From positions 71,216,358 through 71,280,357 of the forward strand of contig CM068377.1 in NCBI GenBank assembly GCA_034770075.1: DNA of 64,000 nt, given 5' to 3'. Under the pieces are notes generated by a model. The model was not told the origin of the DNA, made no database searches, and saw nothing but the letters and a program-made list of their open reading frames with translations. How positions within the stretch are numbered: position 1 is the stretch's first letter; each line of letters begins with the position of its first letter. The stretch comes from Aralia elata (taxonomy: Eukaryota; Streptophyta; Magnoliopsida; Apiales; Araliaceae). The translations under genes were made by a program, and so were the position numbers. Shown in pieces: positions 12,541-23,523 of the stretch.

Positions 12541-13394
12541 ACCTGTATCCGTAGCTGAAGCTTCACCAAGCTTCTTCTACTTTGCCTCTACAAGGTATTC
12601 CTTGCAGTTTCTCTTCCAAATCCTGACTTATTGCAGTGGAAGCAAACTCCTTTGCTATCCGTATTTGTTTTATTCTTATTGCCTTTATCAGCTGTCTTTC
12701 CTTTTGCCTTCTTAAAATTTTTCTTCTTAGCAGAAGCTCCTTTGGGCCACTTCCTTTTCTTGGAAGCGTCACCTATCAGTAAGACTTGGTCTTTCTTGGA
12801 TGGAAAGTGACTCTCTGCAGTTTTCAGCATGTTAAGCAATTCATGCAAGCTGATATCAAGCTTGTTCATGTGAAAATTCACAACAAATTGTGAATAGGAG
12901 TCCGAGAGTGACTGCAAGATCAAATCTTGGCTCAACTCTCCATCCATTACAAAACCTAGTTGTCCTAATTGTTCAATCAAATTGATCATTTTAAGGACAT
13001 GTCTTTGTACTGTAGTGCCATCGGTCATTATAGATCGGAAGAGCTCCTTAGATATCTCATATCTAGCAGACCTACTTTGTTTACCATACAACTCATGAAG
13101 GTGAAACAATATAGTAGGTGCATCCATTTTCTCATGTTGAAGCTGTAACTCGTTACTCATGGATGCGAGCATGATGCATTGAGCTACCATAGCATCATCT
13201 TGTCATTTTTTAAAAATAGTAATCTCTTCCTCAGAGGCATTTTCTGCAACAGTTGCAGGGACAGGTGTATTAAGGACATAAGATAATTTTTCAGCGGTGA
13301 GAACAATTCTCAAATTCCTTAACCAATCCGTGTAATTCAGTCCGGTTAGTTTATTAGCATCCATTATGCTCCGCAGTGACAGTGAATGGGCCAT
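12541..13394 (-). pseudogene. Copia-1 gag
   Basis: Nucleocapsid/capsid precursor. Probable start codon at 13394 (MAHSLSLRS, matching MSNSLSLRS of Copia-3). The conserved core ASMSNELQ...LYGKQSR...LIEQLGQLGFVMDGELSQDLILQSL is readable. A stop near 13202 and frameshifts break it, and the CCHC knuckle reads CFHCNKSGFGRETA, so its terminal Cys is lost. Basic Lys-rich region precedes the knuckle. Confidence 0.8.
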
Positions 13395-13592
13395 TGTAAA
13401 ATTATGTAAATGAATTTGTAATTTAAACAACATTAGAATGCATTCAATTTATTAAACACCAATTTAATATAAGTCTTTATTAAAAGGTGTCTCCCACTAT
13501 TTTATTCAAACTATATGACCCTCCATATATAGTTCGACAAATTTTCGAAAAATCTATTTAGTGAGTAAGGATCCTATTGACATAAATATACA

Positions 13593-13892
13593 ACCTTGTG
13601 TGTGCACAACAAACCATATATTTATTCAAAGGGTAGACAACTCTTGTCAATTACATCAACTATGTAACTCCTTGTATTTTGCCTCTTAGATTATAATAGT
13701 CAAGTGTGTGCACATCCGAACTAAAATAATCCAAGTTAAGTTTCACCTAGCATTTCTATATAAGCGAATAGAAAAATATAGTCCTTGTGTGTACACAACA
13801 AAACTAGTATTGTTCAATTCCTTATAAAACATTTTTAATGTAATAAAGTCAACATCTTAAAATTTTAATATGAGTCTTGTGTGTGCATAACA
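13593..13892 (-). repeat. Copia-1 leader: four dispersed TTGTG/CACAA hairpins
   Basis: Copies at 13594-13611, 13701-13721, 13783-13800 and 13874-13892. The first is CCTTGTGTGTGCACAACA: arms TTGTG and CACAA around loop TGTG. Loops of the four copies are TGTG, TGTG, TGTA and TGTG. Copy 2 has GTG/CAC arms in a CAAG...ATCCG context. Spacing is about 80-110 bp. Confidence 0.75.
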
Positions 13893-14630
13893 AAATAATA
13901 TTAAATAATTAATACTCTATTGATTTATCATGCTAGAAGGCTACGTTTGATATTTTTGAAATACCTTTAAACGTATTCAATTTAATATTTTGAAATGAGG
14001 GTTTTGTTATTAATGGTCTCATCTTGTTTAGCGCGCATGTAAGTATATATATAAATACGCGTCATATTAAACATTCATCAACATGAATAATAATATATTT
14101 AATATATATTATAAGCATGCATTCATAGAATACTATATTCTATATGGGATGATTATGGATTTAATTTAATTTGATTCACTCGAGCCACCGAGTAAATTAA
14201 TAGGTCAAACCTAGGGTGCAAGAATAAATTTGAATATAACTATTACATTCAACCCAGGCTTCATTACAAATGGGTCTTCAATGTTCCTGCTCTTCGGTTC
14301 CAATTTCTCTAGTAACTCTATTAAATCCTATAACATTCCTTCTGATCAAATAGAAACCTTGATCAACAGTCAATGGGAAGTACATAGGAGAGAGATAGAA
14401 ATTACATTTAGAAATTTAGATAGGCGGGGGTACGCAGACCCCATTTATGAATAAAACCATACATTCAAGCATCCATAAAATTAAATCCAATCACATTGGT
14501 CAATAGCCCTTAATCATCCCCTATATATATCAACATATATAAAACCATTCATCTCATGAATAAATAAACATTCAATATATATAATTGATATCATTTAATG
14601 GGTAATTCACTAGTATAAATCCAAAATCCA

Positions 14631-14786
14631 ATTAAAATAAACTCCTTTATTTTAATCCATTCCAAATTAATATAAACTCCTTTATAAAAATTTAGAATCT
14701 CTGTTCAAAATTGAAATCCAATATTAATTAAAATAAACTCCTTTATTTTAAACCAATTCCAAGTCCAAAATAAACATCTTTATTTT
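14631..14786 (-). repeat. Copia-1 leader: AT-stem, 4-nt-loop hairpin array
   Basis: Four inverted repeats: 14631-14656 (11-bp stem, loop CTCC on the written strand, GGAG in sense RNA), 14671-14686 (TATAAA/TTTATA, loop CTCC), 14728-14751 (10-bp stem, CTCC) and 14767-14786 (8-bp stem, CATC). Same motif family in all four copia leaders. Confidence 0.75.
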
Positions 14787-14828
14787 TAACATTGAAATTT
14801 TAAAATTGGAAAATCAATCTTTTTTTTA

Positions 14829-14912
14829 TGAACAGTGAACAGTGCCGGTGAACAGGGCCGGTGAACAGTGCCGGTGTGAACAGTGCTCGGTGAACAGTGT
14901 CCGGTGAACAGT
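14829..14912 (-). repeat. Copia-1 leader cassette: GTGAACAGTGCCG tandem repeat
   Basis: About six imperfect copies of a 13-bp unit like GTGAACAGTGCCG, flanked by T runs. It occupies the place that holds GC palindromes in Copia-2 and Copia-3. Confidence 0.8.
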
Positions 14913-15037
14913 TTTTTTTTGATTTTGATGTTTTTCAAAAAACATAATTTCATACTAACAATTATACCCAAAAAAATTGTTCTAAACACATATCAACATA
15001 TATATGATTGACACAATTAATAGTACACATAAGGATG

Positions 15038-15050
15038 GCTCTGGATACCA
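15038..15050 (-). promoter_or_regulatory. Copia-1 primer-binding site (initiator-Met tRNA), one extra base
   Basis: Written strand GCTCTGGATACCA, one base before the LTR start at 15052. Sense TGGTATCCAGAGC against the standard TGGTATCAGAGC, a one-base insertion. Confidence 0.8.
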
Positions 15051-15051
15051 C

Positions 15052-16221
15052 TGTAAGTTTGCAAAATCACAATCTAATTGTAATACGCAACGGAAAATGA
15101 AAATGAAAATTTTTGCAACTTACCCATGAATCACCTTATGCATAGCTATTAATTGATGAAGATTAACAAGAGTTAATACCTTTGATGATTCAACTCTTGA
15201 ACCGCTACAAGATCTACTCCTCTCTTGATTTCTTCAAGCGCTTCAAATCTACAATCCTTTGTTGATTTCTTCAAGCTCCTCCAATCTTTGTTCCTTGGAT
15301 TAAACACTAGCTACAAAGTGTATGTAGCACTCTAGAGGTAATCCACCAAGAACAATTATACAAGAAACAATATTTTGATTTCCTAGAAATCTTAGATGGC
15401 TAATCCAATTAATTTTATTCCTAACTCTTAAGAATAACAAGAACACTTCTTTAAGAATACATAGATGATGTTTTTAATATTTCTCTCTTAACTCTTAAGA
15501 TGGAGACTAATGAATATACTAGGTTAATTAGGAAACCCTAATCTTATTAGGATACTTACAAAAATAATACTTACACCAAATATAAGTATACGTTTGCTCC
15601 TAACCCGCATGTTATTCATTTAAACAATTAACATGTGTTACTTGCTTAATCAACATTAAGCAAGTATACTACCATTTTATTTAATTTGCATTTTCATTTA
15701 ATTTAATTCTCAATCTAATTAAGAATTAAATAATAATAATAGTAATAATAAAATTCTCTCATTAATTTATAATTCAATATTTCTCCAAATATATCATTAT
15801 AAATATTAAGTATTTCAATTTATTCAACTAATAAATTAAATACTTAATTTATTATTATTTAGCCAATTGTTTCCAATACAAAATTATTCTTTTGCGGTGT
15901 GACCCTTTAGGTTCAATATTATGCCAGTCATAGAATAAATAAATTAGAACTATTCTAATATTATTTATAATAAATTAAACTCCTTTAATTCATATATAAA
16001 TAAATATTATTTATTCTACATCATGAGGGACACCTTACGATAATGTATCATGACTATCCGTATAATATGAAATCAATGTTTAATCACATAGAACCTATTC
16101 AGCAGTAGTTACCGTACAATTCAATCCTTCTACCATACAATGTCCCGATTAAATATAAGATATGGAATTACTGACAAGTCTTATTTTATTTAATCATATG
16201 TATTTCGATCCAAGAATGCAC
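15052..16221 (-). repeat. Copia-1 5' LTR, left part (split by Copia-2)
   Basis: Starts TGTAAGTTTGC just after the PBS and runs to the TGCAC target site (16217-16221) where Copia-2 entered. Continues at 25335. Confidence 0.9.
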
Positions 16222-18029
16222 TGTTAGGTTTGTATATAGCGCAAACATGCAATCAAATTACATAAATAGTGCGGAAGTGCGATAAAACGAATTTTAAAAT
16301 TTTTCTTATAAACCATCACCATGATCATCCATGTGCTCAATTATTAATTAAACGAAAGAGATAAAGTATGAGAATCATACCCTTGTAGAACAATGCTTCT
16401 ACAAGTACGAGTTCACCTCCAAATCCTTCGCGTTCTCCTTGAATTCCACAGATTAAATTTTTTCCTTTGATCAACGTTAGCCACCCAAGTGTTTAGCCTC
16501 TAGAGGTGATCCACCAAGGAATAATAGTTGTTCAAGAAGATGGGTGTTGGCAAAACCCTAGTTTCTATCTCTATAGAAATTGCAAGTACTCTCTCCCTCC
16601 AATTCTTATGGAAGAGTGTGTAACTGTCTAACCCTAAATCATGATAAGACTCCTCTTATTTATAGATATAGGGAACCCTCCTAAACTATTTAGGATTAGG
16701 GTTTTTATTTTAATTAAACTCATTTAATTAATTGAACTCCTAATCCAATTAGGAATTCATGAGAGAGTACTTTTATTAATTAATTCTCAATCCCTATTAG
16801 GAATTAAATAATAGTAATAGTAATAATAATAATAAGACTCCTCTTATTAATTTATATTTAATATTTTCAAAATATTAAATAATAAATATTAAGCTATTTA
16901 ATTTATTCTATCTCCATAGATTAAATTAAATACACTTAACTTATTATTACAATTATGCCATTTACTTCTTAAACAAATATTTTTCTTTTTGCGGTGTGAC
17001 CCTTTAGGTTCTCCATATTAAACCGGTTGTGAATAAATCAATTAGAACAATTCTAATCTTATTTAAATAAATAAATTAAATTATTTAATTTATTTAAATA
17101 AATAATATTTATTCTACAATAAGGGTAAGCTCCCTTAGCGATCAACGACTTTTCAGATAATATAGATTTCAACATTAATCACAAAAGAACCTTTCAGTGA
17201 ATAGTTACCGTACAATTCAATCCTTCTACCATACAATATTCCAATTAAATATAAGACATGAAATTACTGTCAAGTCTTATTTTATTTAATTATATGTATT
17301 TCGATTCTCAAATGCACAACTCTGATTAATGCAAATTAGAAACTCTTTTCTAATTTCATTATGCTTTGGCCAAAGACTTCTGAGTCGTCATTTATCGAAT
17401 CACATAGGACATTCATTTCTTTTACTAGAAGTGGTAGATTCTTTGTTGAACATTCACCTATCTCCATGTGCACCTTATTATACCCAATCATACCCTTTGA
17501 TATACCCTAAGGGTCTTAAGGGACATGTCAAAGTATAACTCATTACACACAAGATACTATGATGATCTCAAGTCCAATGATCACTTGTTCTACTATCACT
17601 AGAGGAATTCCTATTGACAGACGAGTAAAACTCTATTAGGTATTCCTTAGCGAGCCATGTTCAGTGAACTTATTCTCTAATAAGCACCTACATACTTGCT
17701 TTAGTGTCTCCACACAAATGATTATTAGATCAATCATCCTCTTCATAAGAGTAAGCAACGTATGTACTAATCTATCCGGATTCACTAATTCCCTTTTTAG
17801 TAATCCATCGATTAGGAACGATTTTAGTTTGTGAGCTATCTAGAATTTAGATCTCATTAGCATGATCCCCATCATGATTCTAAAAACATTGCTCAAAACT
17901 ATGGTTTTATCACATTTAATATAACAACACCATGTAGATAATGTAAAATGCCTTTAATAACCAAATAAGAATACAAAGTATATGCTACATCATATCAAAT
18001 ATGATTGGCTTCTGTGCATACAACTTTCA
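16222..18029 (-). repeat. Copia-2 3' LTR
   Basis: TGTTAGG...CTTTCA, followed by the purine tract complement ATCTCCCACTTGC. TATA-like TATAAATA in sense at 16657-16664, conserved block GCGGTGTGACC at 16991. Confidence 0.9.
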
Positions 18030-18049
18030 ATCTCCCACTTGCACTAAAG

Positions 18050-19440
18050 TCAATCGTCATGGTATCTAATACCCTTCTTCTCTAAGTGACGATCATCCTG
18101 CTGTTTGGATAAAGCTTCAGTAAATGGATATGCAATGTTGTTCTCGAGAGTCCACTATCTTTATAGTGACTTTTCCTCTTTTAATGATTCCACTAATCAA
18201 ATGAAAGTGCCGCAACAATTGTTTGAATCCAAGATGAGACTTAGGAACTATTCCTAGTTCCGTAATGAACTTTTCATCCAAAAAATCAACTTGCAGCTTC
18301 ATTTACAGCTATATACTTTGTCTTTGTCACTAAAGCAACAACTCTTTGTTGTTTGGAACTTTTCCAATTCACTAAACCACCTTTCAAGGTAACGCTTTAC
18401 CTTAAAGTGGATTTGTTATCGTCTTGGTCAGTCTGAAAAACTTGAGTCTGATTAGCCCTATAGTTTTAATTCAGACCTACCATGAATCATGATCACATTT
18501 TTAGTACCGGTTAAGTACCTAAAGATGTTTATCACTGTCTTACAGTGATCATCTCCAGAATATGACTGATCAACATCAAGCCTTGTATATTCATTGCATA
18601 CATGATAGTAACTCATGCGATCTCTCTTTCAATTGGGGACAATTTGAGAGAGATACACTCCATGACTCATCATCATGAGACATCTCTTGGATTTTATCAT
18701 GCTAAACTCCTTTAGCATCAAATGAATATACGTTCCTTGGGTCAAGCCGAACATCCTTTTAAATCTATCTATATAGATTTATATCCCCAATTTATAGGAT
18801 GCTCCTCCCAAGTCATTCATGGAGGAATGTTTAGACAATTTTATCTTTACTAATTGTAGCATTAATGTGTTATTCCTTATCAGTAGTATATCAACATATA
18901 ATACTAGGAATGTCACAGTGCTCCCACTGACCCTTTTGTACACACTAGGTTCATTCTCGTTTTTGATAAAATTAAACTCTTTTGATTGTCTCATCAAAAC
19001 GAATGTTCCATTTTTGAGAAGCTTGCTTCAATCCATCTTTGAATCATTGTAGCTTAAAACACAATTTGCTTCAACCTTTGAAACAAATTCCTCTGGCTGT
19101 ATCATACATACATTCTCCTCAAGTCTTTATTGAGGAAGGGTGTCTCCACATCCATTTTGCCAGATTTCGTAATAAGCTGCAATCACAAGCAAAATCCAAA
19201 TGGACTTGAGCATTACCCGGTAATAAGGTTTTATCACAGTCAATTCCTTGACTTGAAAAACTTTTTAAACAAGTTTGGTTTTATAGGTCTCCACCTTGCC
19301 ATTTGCCTCAGTCTTTCTCTTAAAGACCCATATTCACACTCTAGGCACTATGCCCTTTTGTGGAGTAACCAGAGTCTATACTTGGTTCTCATACATGGAG
19401 TCCATTTCGGATTTCATGGCCATCTGCCATTTCTCTGAGT
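18050..19440 (-). pseudogene. Copia-2 RT and RNase H remnant
   Basis: Readable only in pieces: 18779-18997 (FDFIKNEDEP-like, then LVLYV with one codon of YVDD lost) and 18117-18302 (end of RNase H and the FHLI...ERG tail). Many indels and stops. Homologous to 5774-7285 of Copia-1. Confidence 0.75.
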
Positions 19441-20235
19441 GTCTTCTACTCATAGCCTCATCGTATATCACTGGATCATCATCTTCTATAATGCGTACCT
19501 CATCATCATCCTCTATGATGAATCCATACCTCCCAGGTATCTTCGGTACTCTTCCAGATTTACGATTCGGTTGTGGTACAATAGGTCTATCTACAGGTTC
19601 CTCGGTTCGACTTAAAATGCTTTGTGGTTCTTGAACCCCTTCAAGATCTATTACCCTCCCACTAGCTCCTTCAATGATAAACACATTTATCTAAGAAGGC
19701 AGCGTGTAGGATTATAGTAATAATACCCTAAACTTTCTTTAGGATATCCCACTAGTCTGCACTTGTCAGATTTTGTCCCAAACTTATCTTTGAAACCCTT
19801 TTCACATAAGCTGGACAACCCCTTATCTTAACATACTTAAGAGTAGGAATCCTTCCTATCCATAACCTTTATGGAGTCCTGGGCTCGGATTTTTGAGGTT
19901 ACCTTATTTTGTAGATATGTAGTCGTTTCTAGGGCATAACCCCAGATGGATACTAGAATGTCGGTAAAAATCATTATGGACTGCACCATGTCCAATAAGG
20001 TACAATTTCTCCTTTTAGATACACCAATCAATTATTGCGTATCAAGAGGTATCCATTATGAGAAAATACCATTTTGAGATGATCTAGAAACTCATTGCAC
20101 AAGTATTCCTTCCTTGATCTGATCAAAGAATCTTAATACTTTGTCAATTTGTTTCACTTCTGAATTCTTTGAACCTTTCAAATGATTCAGACTTGTATTT
20201 CATCAAATACACTCATTCAACTCTTTGAATGACCA
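19441..20235 (-). pseudogene. Copia-2 integrase remnant
   Basis: 19376-19684 reads the acidic linker (RKSGRVPKIP, IIEDDDEVRII) and 19837-20031 reads the end of the core (RTLLDMV..., WGYALETT). The first part of integrase is missing at a deletion joint near 20230 that is identical in position in Copia-4. Confidence 0.75.
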
Positions 20236-21530
20236 TCTCCTTTTCTTTTACTAGTTTGTTCAATTTGTAAAATTATTTTTCATGTAAGTCAAGTTTACAA
20301 AGTCCATTAAGTGATCTTCCAGTTTCAAACAAAACATTATCATTATAAATAGAACAACAATTGTTCTTAAATATAATACCAGAACCTTCCTTGTCCAACA
20401 ACGGAAGTAATAATATTTCTAAAGAGAACTGGAACATAATAACAACTTATTAACTTAATAGACTTGCCCGTAGGTAACGCTAAACTATAAGTTCCTACGG
20501 CTAATGTAACAACCATTACTCCATTCTTCGCACGTAAGATTACTTACTCTTTGTTTAGCTTTCTACTTCTACTTAGTCTCTATATTGGATTGCATACGTG
20601 AGAACTATAGCCGGTATCCAATACTCAAGTAGAACCTTGACTTACAGAAAGATTTATTTTTAATCATGAACAAACCTATATCTGTAACCGAAGCTTCACT
20701 AAGCTTCTTCTGGTTAGCCTCTGTAAAATTCTCTTTACAGTTTCCTTTCTAGTATCTAGGCTTATTGCAGTGGAAGCAAACTCCTTTGCTATCTGTATCA
20801 GTCTTGTTCTTATTGTCCTTTGTTTTTGCCTTTCCTTGTACCTTCTTTGAATTGTTCTTCTTTTAAGAAGATCCTTTGGCCCTTTTCACTTCCTGGAAGA
20901 ATCATCTACTTGTAAGACTTGGTCTTTCTTGGCTGAAAAGTGACTCTTTACAGTTTTCAACGTATTTAAGCAACTCAGGCAGGCTGATATATATAGCTTG
21001 TTCACGTCAAAATTCACAACAAATTGTGAGAAAGAGTCCGGAAGTGATTGCAAGATTAAATCTTAGATCAACTCTCCATCCATGACAAAACCTTGTTGTC
21101 CTAATTGTTCAATCAGATTGATCATTTTTAGGACATTTGTCTATACTTTAGTGCCATCAGTTATTCTAGATTGGAAGAGCTCCTTAGATATCTAATATCT
21201 AATAGTCCTACTTTCCTCACCATTCAACTCCTTGAAGGTGCAGGAGTATAGTAGGAGCATCCATAGTTTTATGCTGACGCTGAAGCTCGTTACTAATGGA
21301 TGCGAGCATGATGTATTGAGCCAACTGTGCATCATCTTACTACTTTCTAAAAGTAGCAATCTCTTCCTCAGATTCATTGTCTGCAACCATTGTAGGGATA
21401 GGCGTATTAAGGACATAAGATAGCTTTTCAGCTTTGAGAACTATTCTCAAATTCCTTAACTAGTCTGTGTTATTTGGTCCAGTTATTTAGCATCTAATAT
21501 GCTCCGCAGTGATAGTAAATTAGATATTGT
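20236..21530 (-). pseudogene. Copia-2 gag and protease remnant
   Basis: Aligned with Copia-3 gag, but with in-frame stops on the sense strand, including TAG at 21141-21143 and at 21192-21194 (Gln codons in Copia-3), both shared with Copia-4. The gag start codon seen in the other elements reads ATA here. Non-coding in its present state. Confidence 0.75.
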
Positions 21531-21716
21531 AAAATTCTGTAAATGAAATAGACAACATTTTAGCATACATTAATTACCAAAATAAATTAGGTCTTTATTT
21601 TAAATTGGTATCTCTAACTTTTTCATCAAACTATATTACCCTCAACATATATAGTTCGGCAAATCTAATTAAAAGTTTGCTAGTGAGAATAAGGATCCCA
21701 TTTTAAATGTATATAG

Positions 21717-22009
21717 CCTTGTGTGACACAACAAACGATATATAAATAAATAGGTAGACAACTATTGTCAATTACATCACTATGTAACTCCTTGTATTTT
21801 GCCTCTTAGATTATTTTGATCAAGTGTGACACATCCGAATCAAAATTATCCAAGTTAAGTCCAACCTAGCACTTCCATATATTCGAAAGAAAAACACCGT
21901 CCTTGTGTGACACAACAAAACAACATCGTTCAGTCTATTTATAAGCATCAAATGTGATAAAGCAACATCTTAAATATTTAATACTTGCCTTGTGTGACAC
22001 AACAAACTC
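21717..22009 (-). repeat. Copia-2 leader: four TTGTG/CACAA hairpins with loop TGA
   Basis: CCTTGTGTGACACAACA at 21717, the CAAGTGTGACACATCCG form at 21821, then copies at 21901 and 21988. Loop is TGA in all four (TTGTG-TGA-CACAA). Confidence 0.8.
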
Positions 22010-22148
22010 ATATTAAATATTTAATACTCTATCGCTTTACCATGCTAGAAGGCGACGTTCGATATTCCAAATATCTTTGAACGCTTAGGACTTAATATAA
22101 TTTCTTTGAGGGGTTTGTTAGTATTTGTCTCATCTTGTTTAGCGCGCA

Positions 22149-22150
<2 letters not shown>

Positions 22151-22192
<42 letters not shown>
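22151..22192. repeat. (TA)n microsatellite
   Basis: About 21 TA units in the Copia-2 leader between AGCGCGCATGCA and AAATACGCG. Other copia leaders have a short version, so it expanded here. Confidence 0.95.
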
Positions 22193-22197
<5 letters not shown>

Positions 22198-22807
22198 CGC
22201 GTCATATTATTTAACATGCGAAGCATGTTGTATAATATATAATATATACATAGTAAGCATGCACATATAGAATACTATATTCTACTCGGATTGATTATGG
22301 ACTTTTATTCTAGTTTGGTTCACTAGAGCCACCAAGTGAACCAAAAGGTCAAACCTAGGGTGCAAGAACAAAATATCAATATAACTATTACATTTAAACC
22401 CGGGCTCCATTACAAATAGGTCTTCAAGCGCTCCTTGCTCCTTTGTTTCCAATTCTTCAAATAATTCTAACTAAACCTATTACATAAACTATTTACAATA
22501 AATAAAAACCTTGATCAGCAGTCAAGGGGAGGTACATAGGAGGAAGATAGAATTTACATCAAGAAAAACTAGAGAAGACGAGGTACGCAGACCCCATTTA
22601 TAAAACACATTCATTCAAGCATCCACTAAAATAAATCCAATCACACATTGGTTAGTAGTCTATAATCAATCCCTATTTATTATCATATATATCTCCATAT
22701 GTATCAATAAATAACATTCATCTCATGAATAATAAAACCATTCCATATATGCATTGATATTATTTAATGGGCAATTAAAAGTTTACTAGAAATCCAATTT
22801 TGAAACA

Positions 22808-23153
22808 AAAATAAACTCCTTTATTTTAATAAAAATTTAAATCATAATAAACTTATTTATTTTATTTTATCCAATTTTGAATAAAAATAAACTCCTTTAT
22901 TTTTAATCAAATTTCAAATCAAAATAAACTCCTTTATTTTAATTAACATGGAAACCAATTTCAAGTTCAAAATAAACTCCTTTATTTTAACTTAAAATTG
23001 CTTGAAAAAATAAAATATGTTAAATCCTATTCCTTATCAAAATAAACATCTTTATTTTTAAGGAAACATGAAATCCTATTCCATATGTGAATAAACTCCT
23101 TTATTCTAGGAAACATGGAATCTTATTCCATATGTGAATAAACTCCTTTATTC
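22808..23153 (-). repeat. Copia-2 leader: eight AT-stem, 4-nt-loop hairpins
   Basis: Inverted repeats at 22808-22827, 22846-22861, 22883-22904 (9-bp stem), 22921-22940, 22969-22988, 23039-23058, 23089-23106 and 23136-23153. Written-strand loops: CTCC six times (sense GGAG), CTTA once, CATC once. In the last two the outer pair is G-C (GAATAAA/TTTATTC) instead of A-T. Confidence 0.8.
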
Positions 23154-23286
23154 TAGTTAACGTAGAATCTAATTCCAAGTTGAAATAAAACTTTTAATTT
23201 TAATTATATTCCAATTCAAAAGAAACCTTTTATCTTAATTGAAAATAAATAAAATCAAAATAAATTTTTTTCAAAATCTGCAGACC

Positions 23287-23406
23287 GGCGCGGTCGCGCT
23301 CTAAAATGAACTAGGAGCGGCGCGGCCGCGCTGTACCCCCAGAAACGATTTCTGGGTTCGGGCGCGGCCGCGCTCCAGAATGAACCAGAAGCGACGCGGC
23401 CGCGCC
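23287..23406 (-). repeat. Copia-2 leader cassette: four GCGCGGCCGCGC palindromes
   Basis: Copies at 23287-23300, 23319-23332, 23361-23374 and 23393-23406. Core CGGCCG in three, CGGTCG in the first. The 18-19 bp spacer between copies 1-2 and 3-4 is itself repeated (AATGAAC inside). A striking GC island in AT-rich DNA. Confidence 0.9.
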
Positions 23407-23510
23407 ACGTAGCAGACTTCGAAATTTTTTTTCGTTGCCCAGAAAATCGATCCAATCGCATACCTATACATACATGGAATCATAATAATCGATAATTAGC
23501 ACAAGGTTAG

Positions 23511-23522
23511 GCTCTGATACCA
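23511..23522 (-). promoter_or_regulatory. Copia-2 primer-binding site (initiator-Met tRNA)
   Basis: Written GCTCTGATACCA, sense TGGTATCAGAGC, one base from the LTR at 23524. Perfect 12-nt match to the usual plant initiator-Met PBS. Confidence 0.92.
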
Positions 23523-23523
23523 T

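Noticed and set aside
17329..17538. A 69-codon plus-strand ORF starting MQIRNSF, repeated at 24634, 44378, 47729 and 55250
   Set aside because: It lies antisense inside homologous copia LTRs; similarity follows from LTR ancestry, it resembles no known protein and lacks any independent sign of coding.
21717..22009. Regularly spaced short palindromes as a CRISPR-like array
   Set aside because: Plant retroelement leader; spacers are conserved between elements and spacing is uneven, so no CRISPR.
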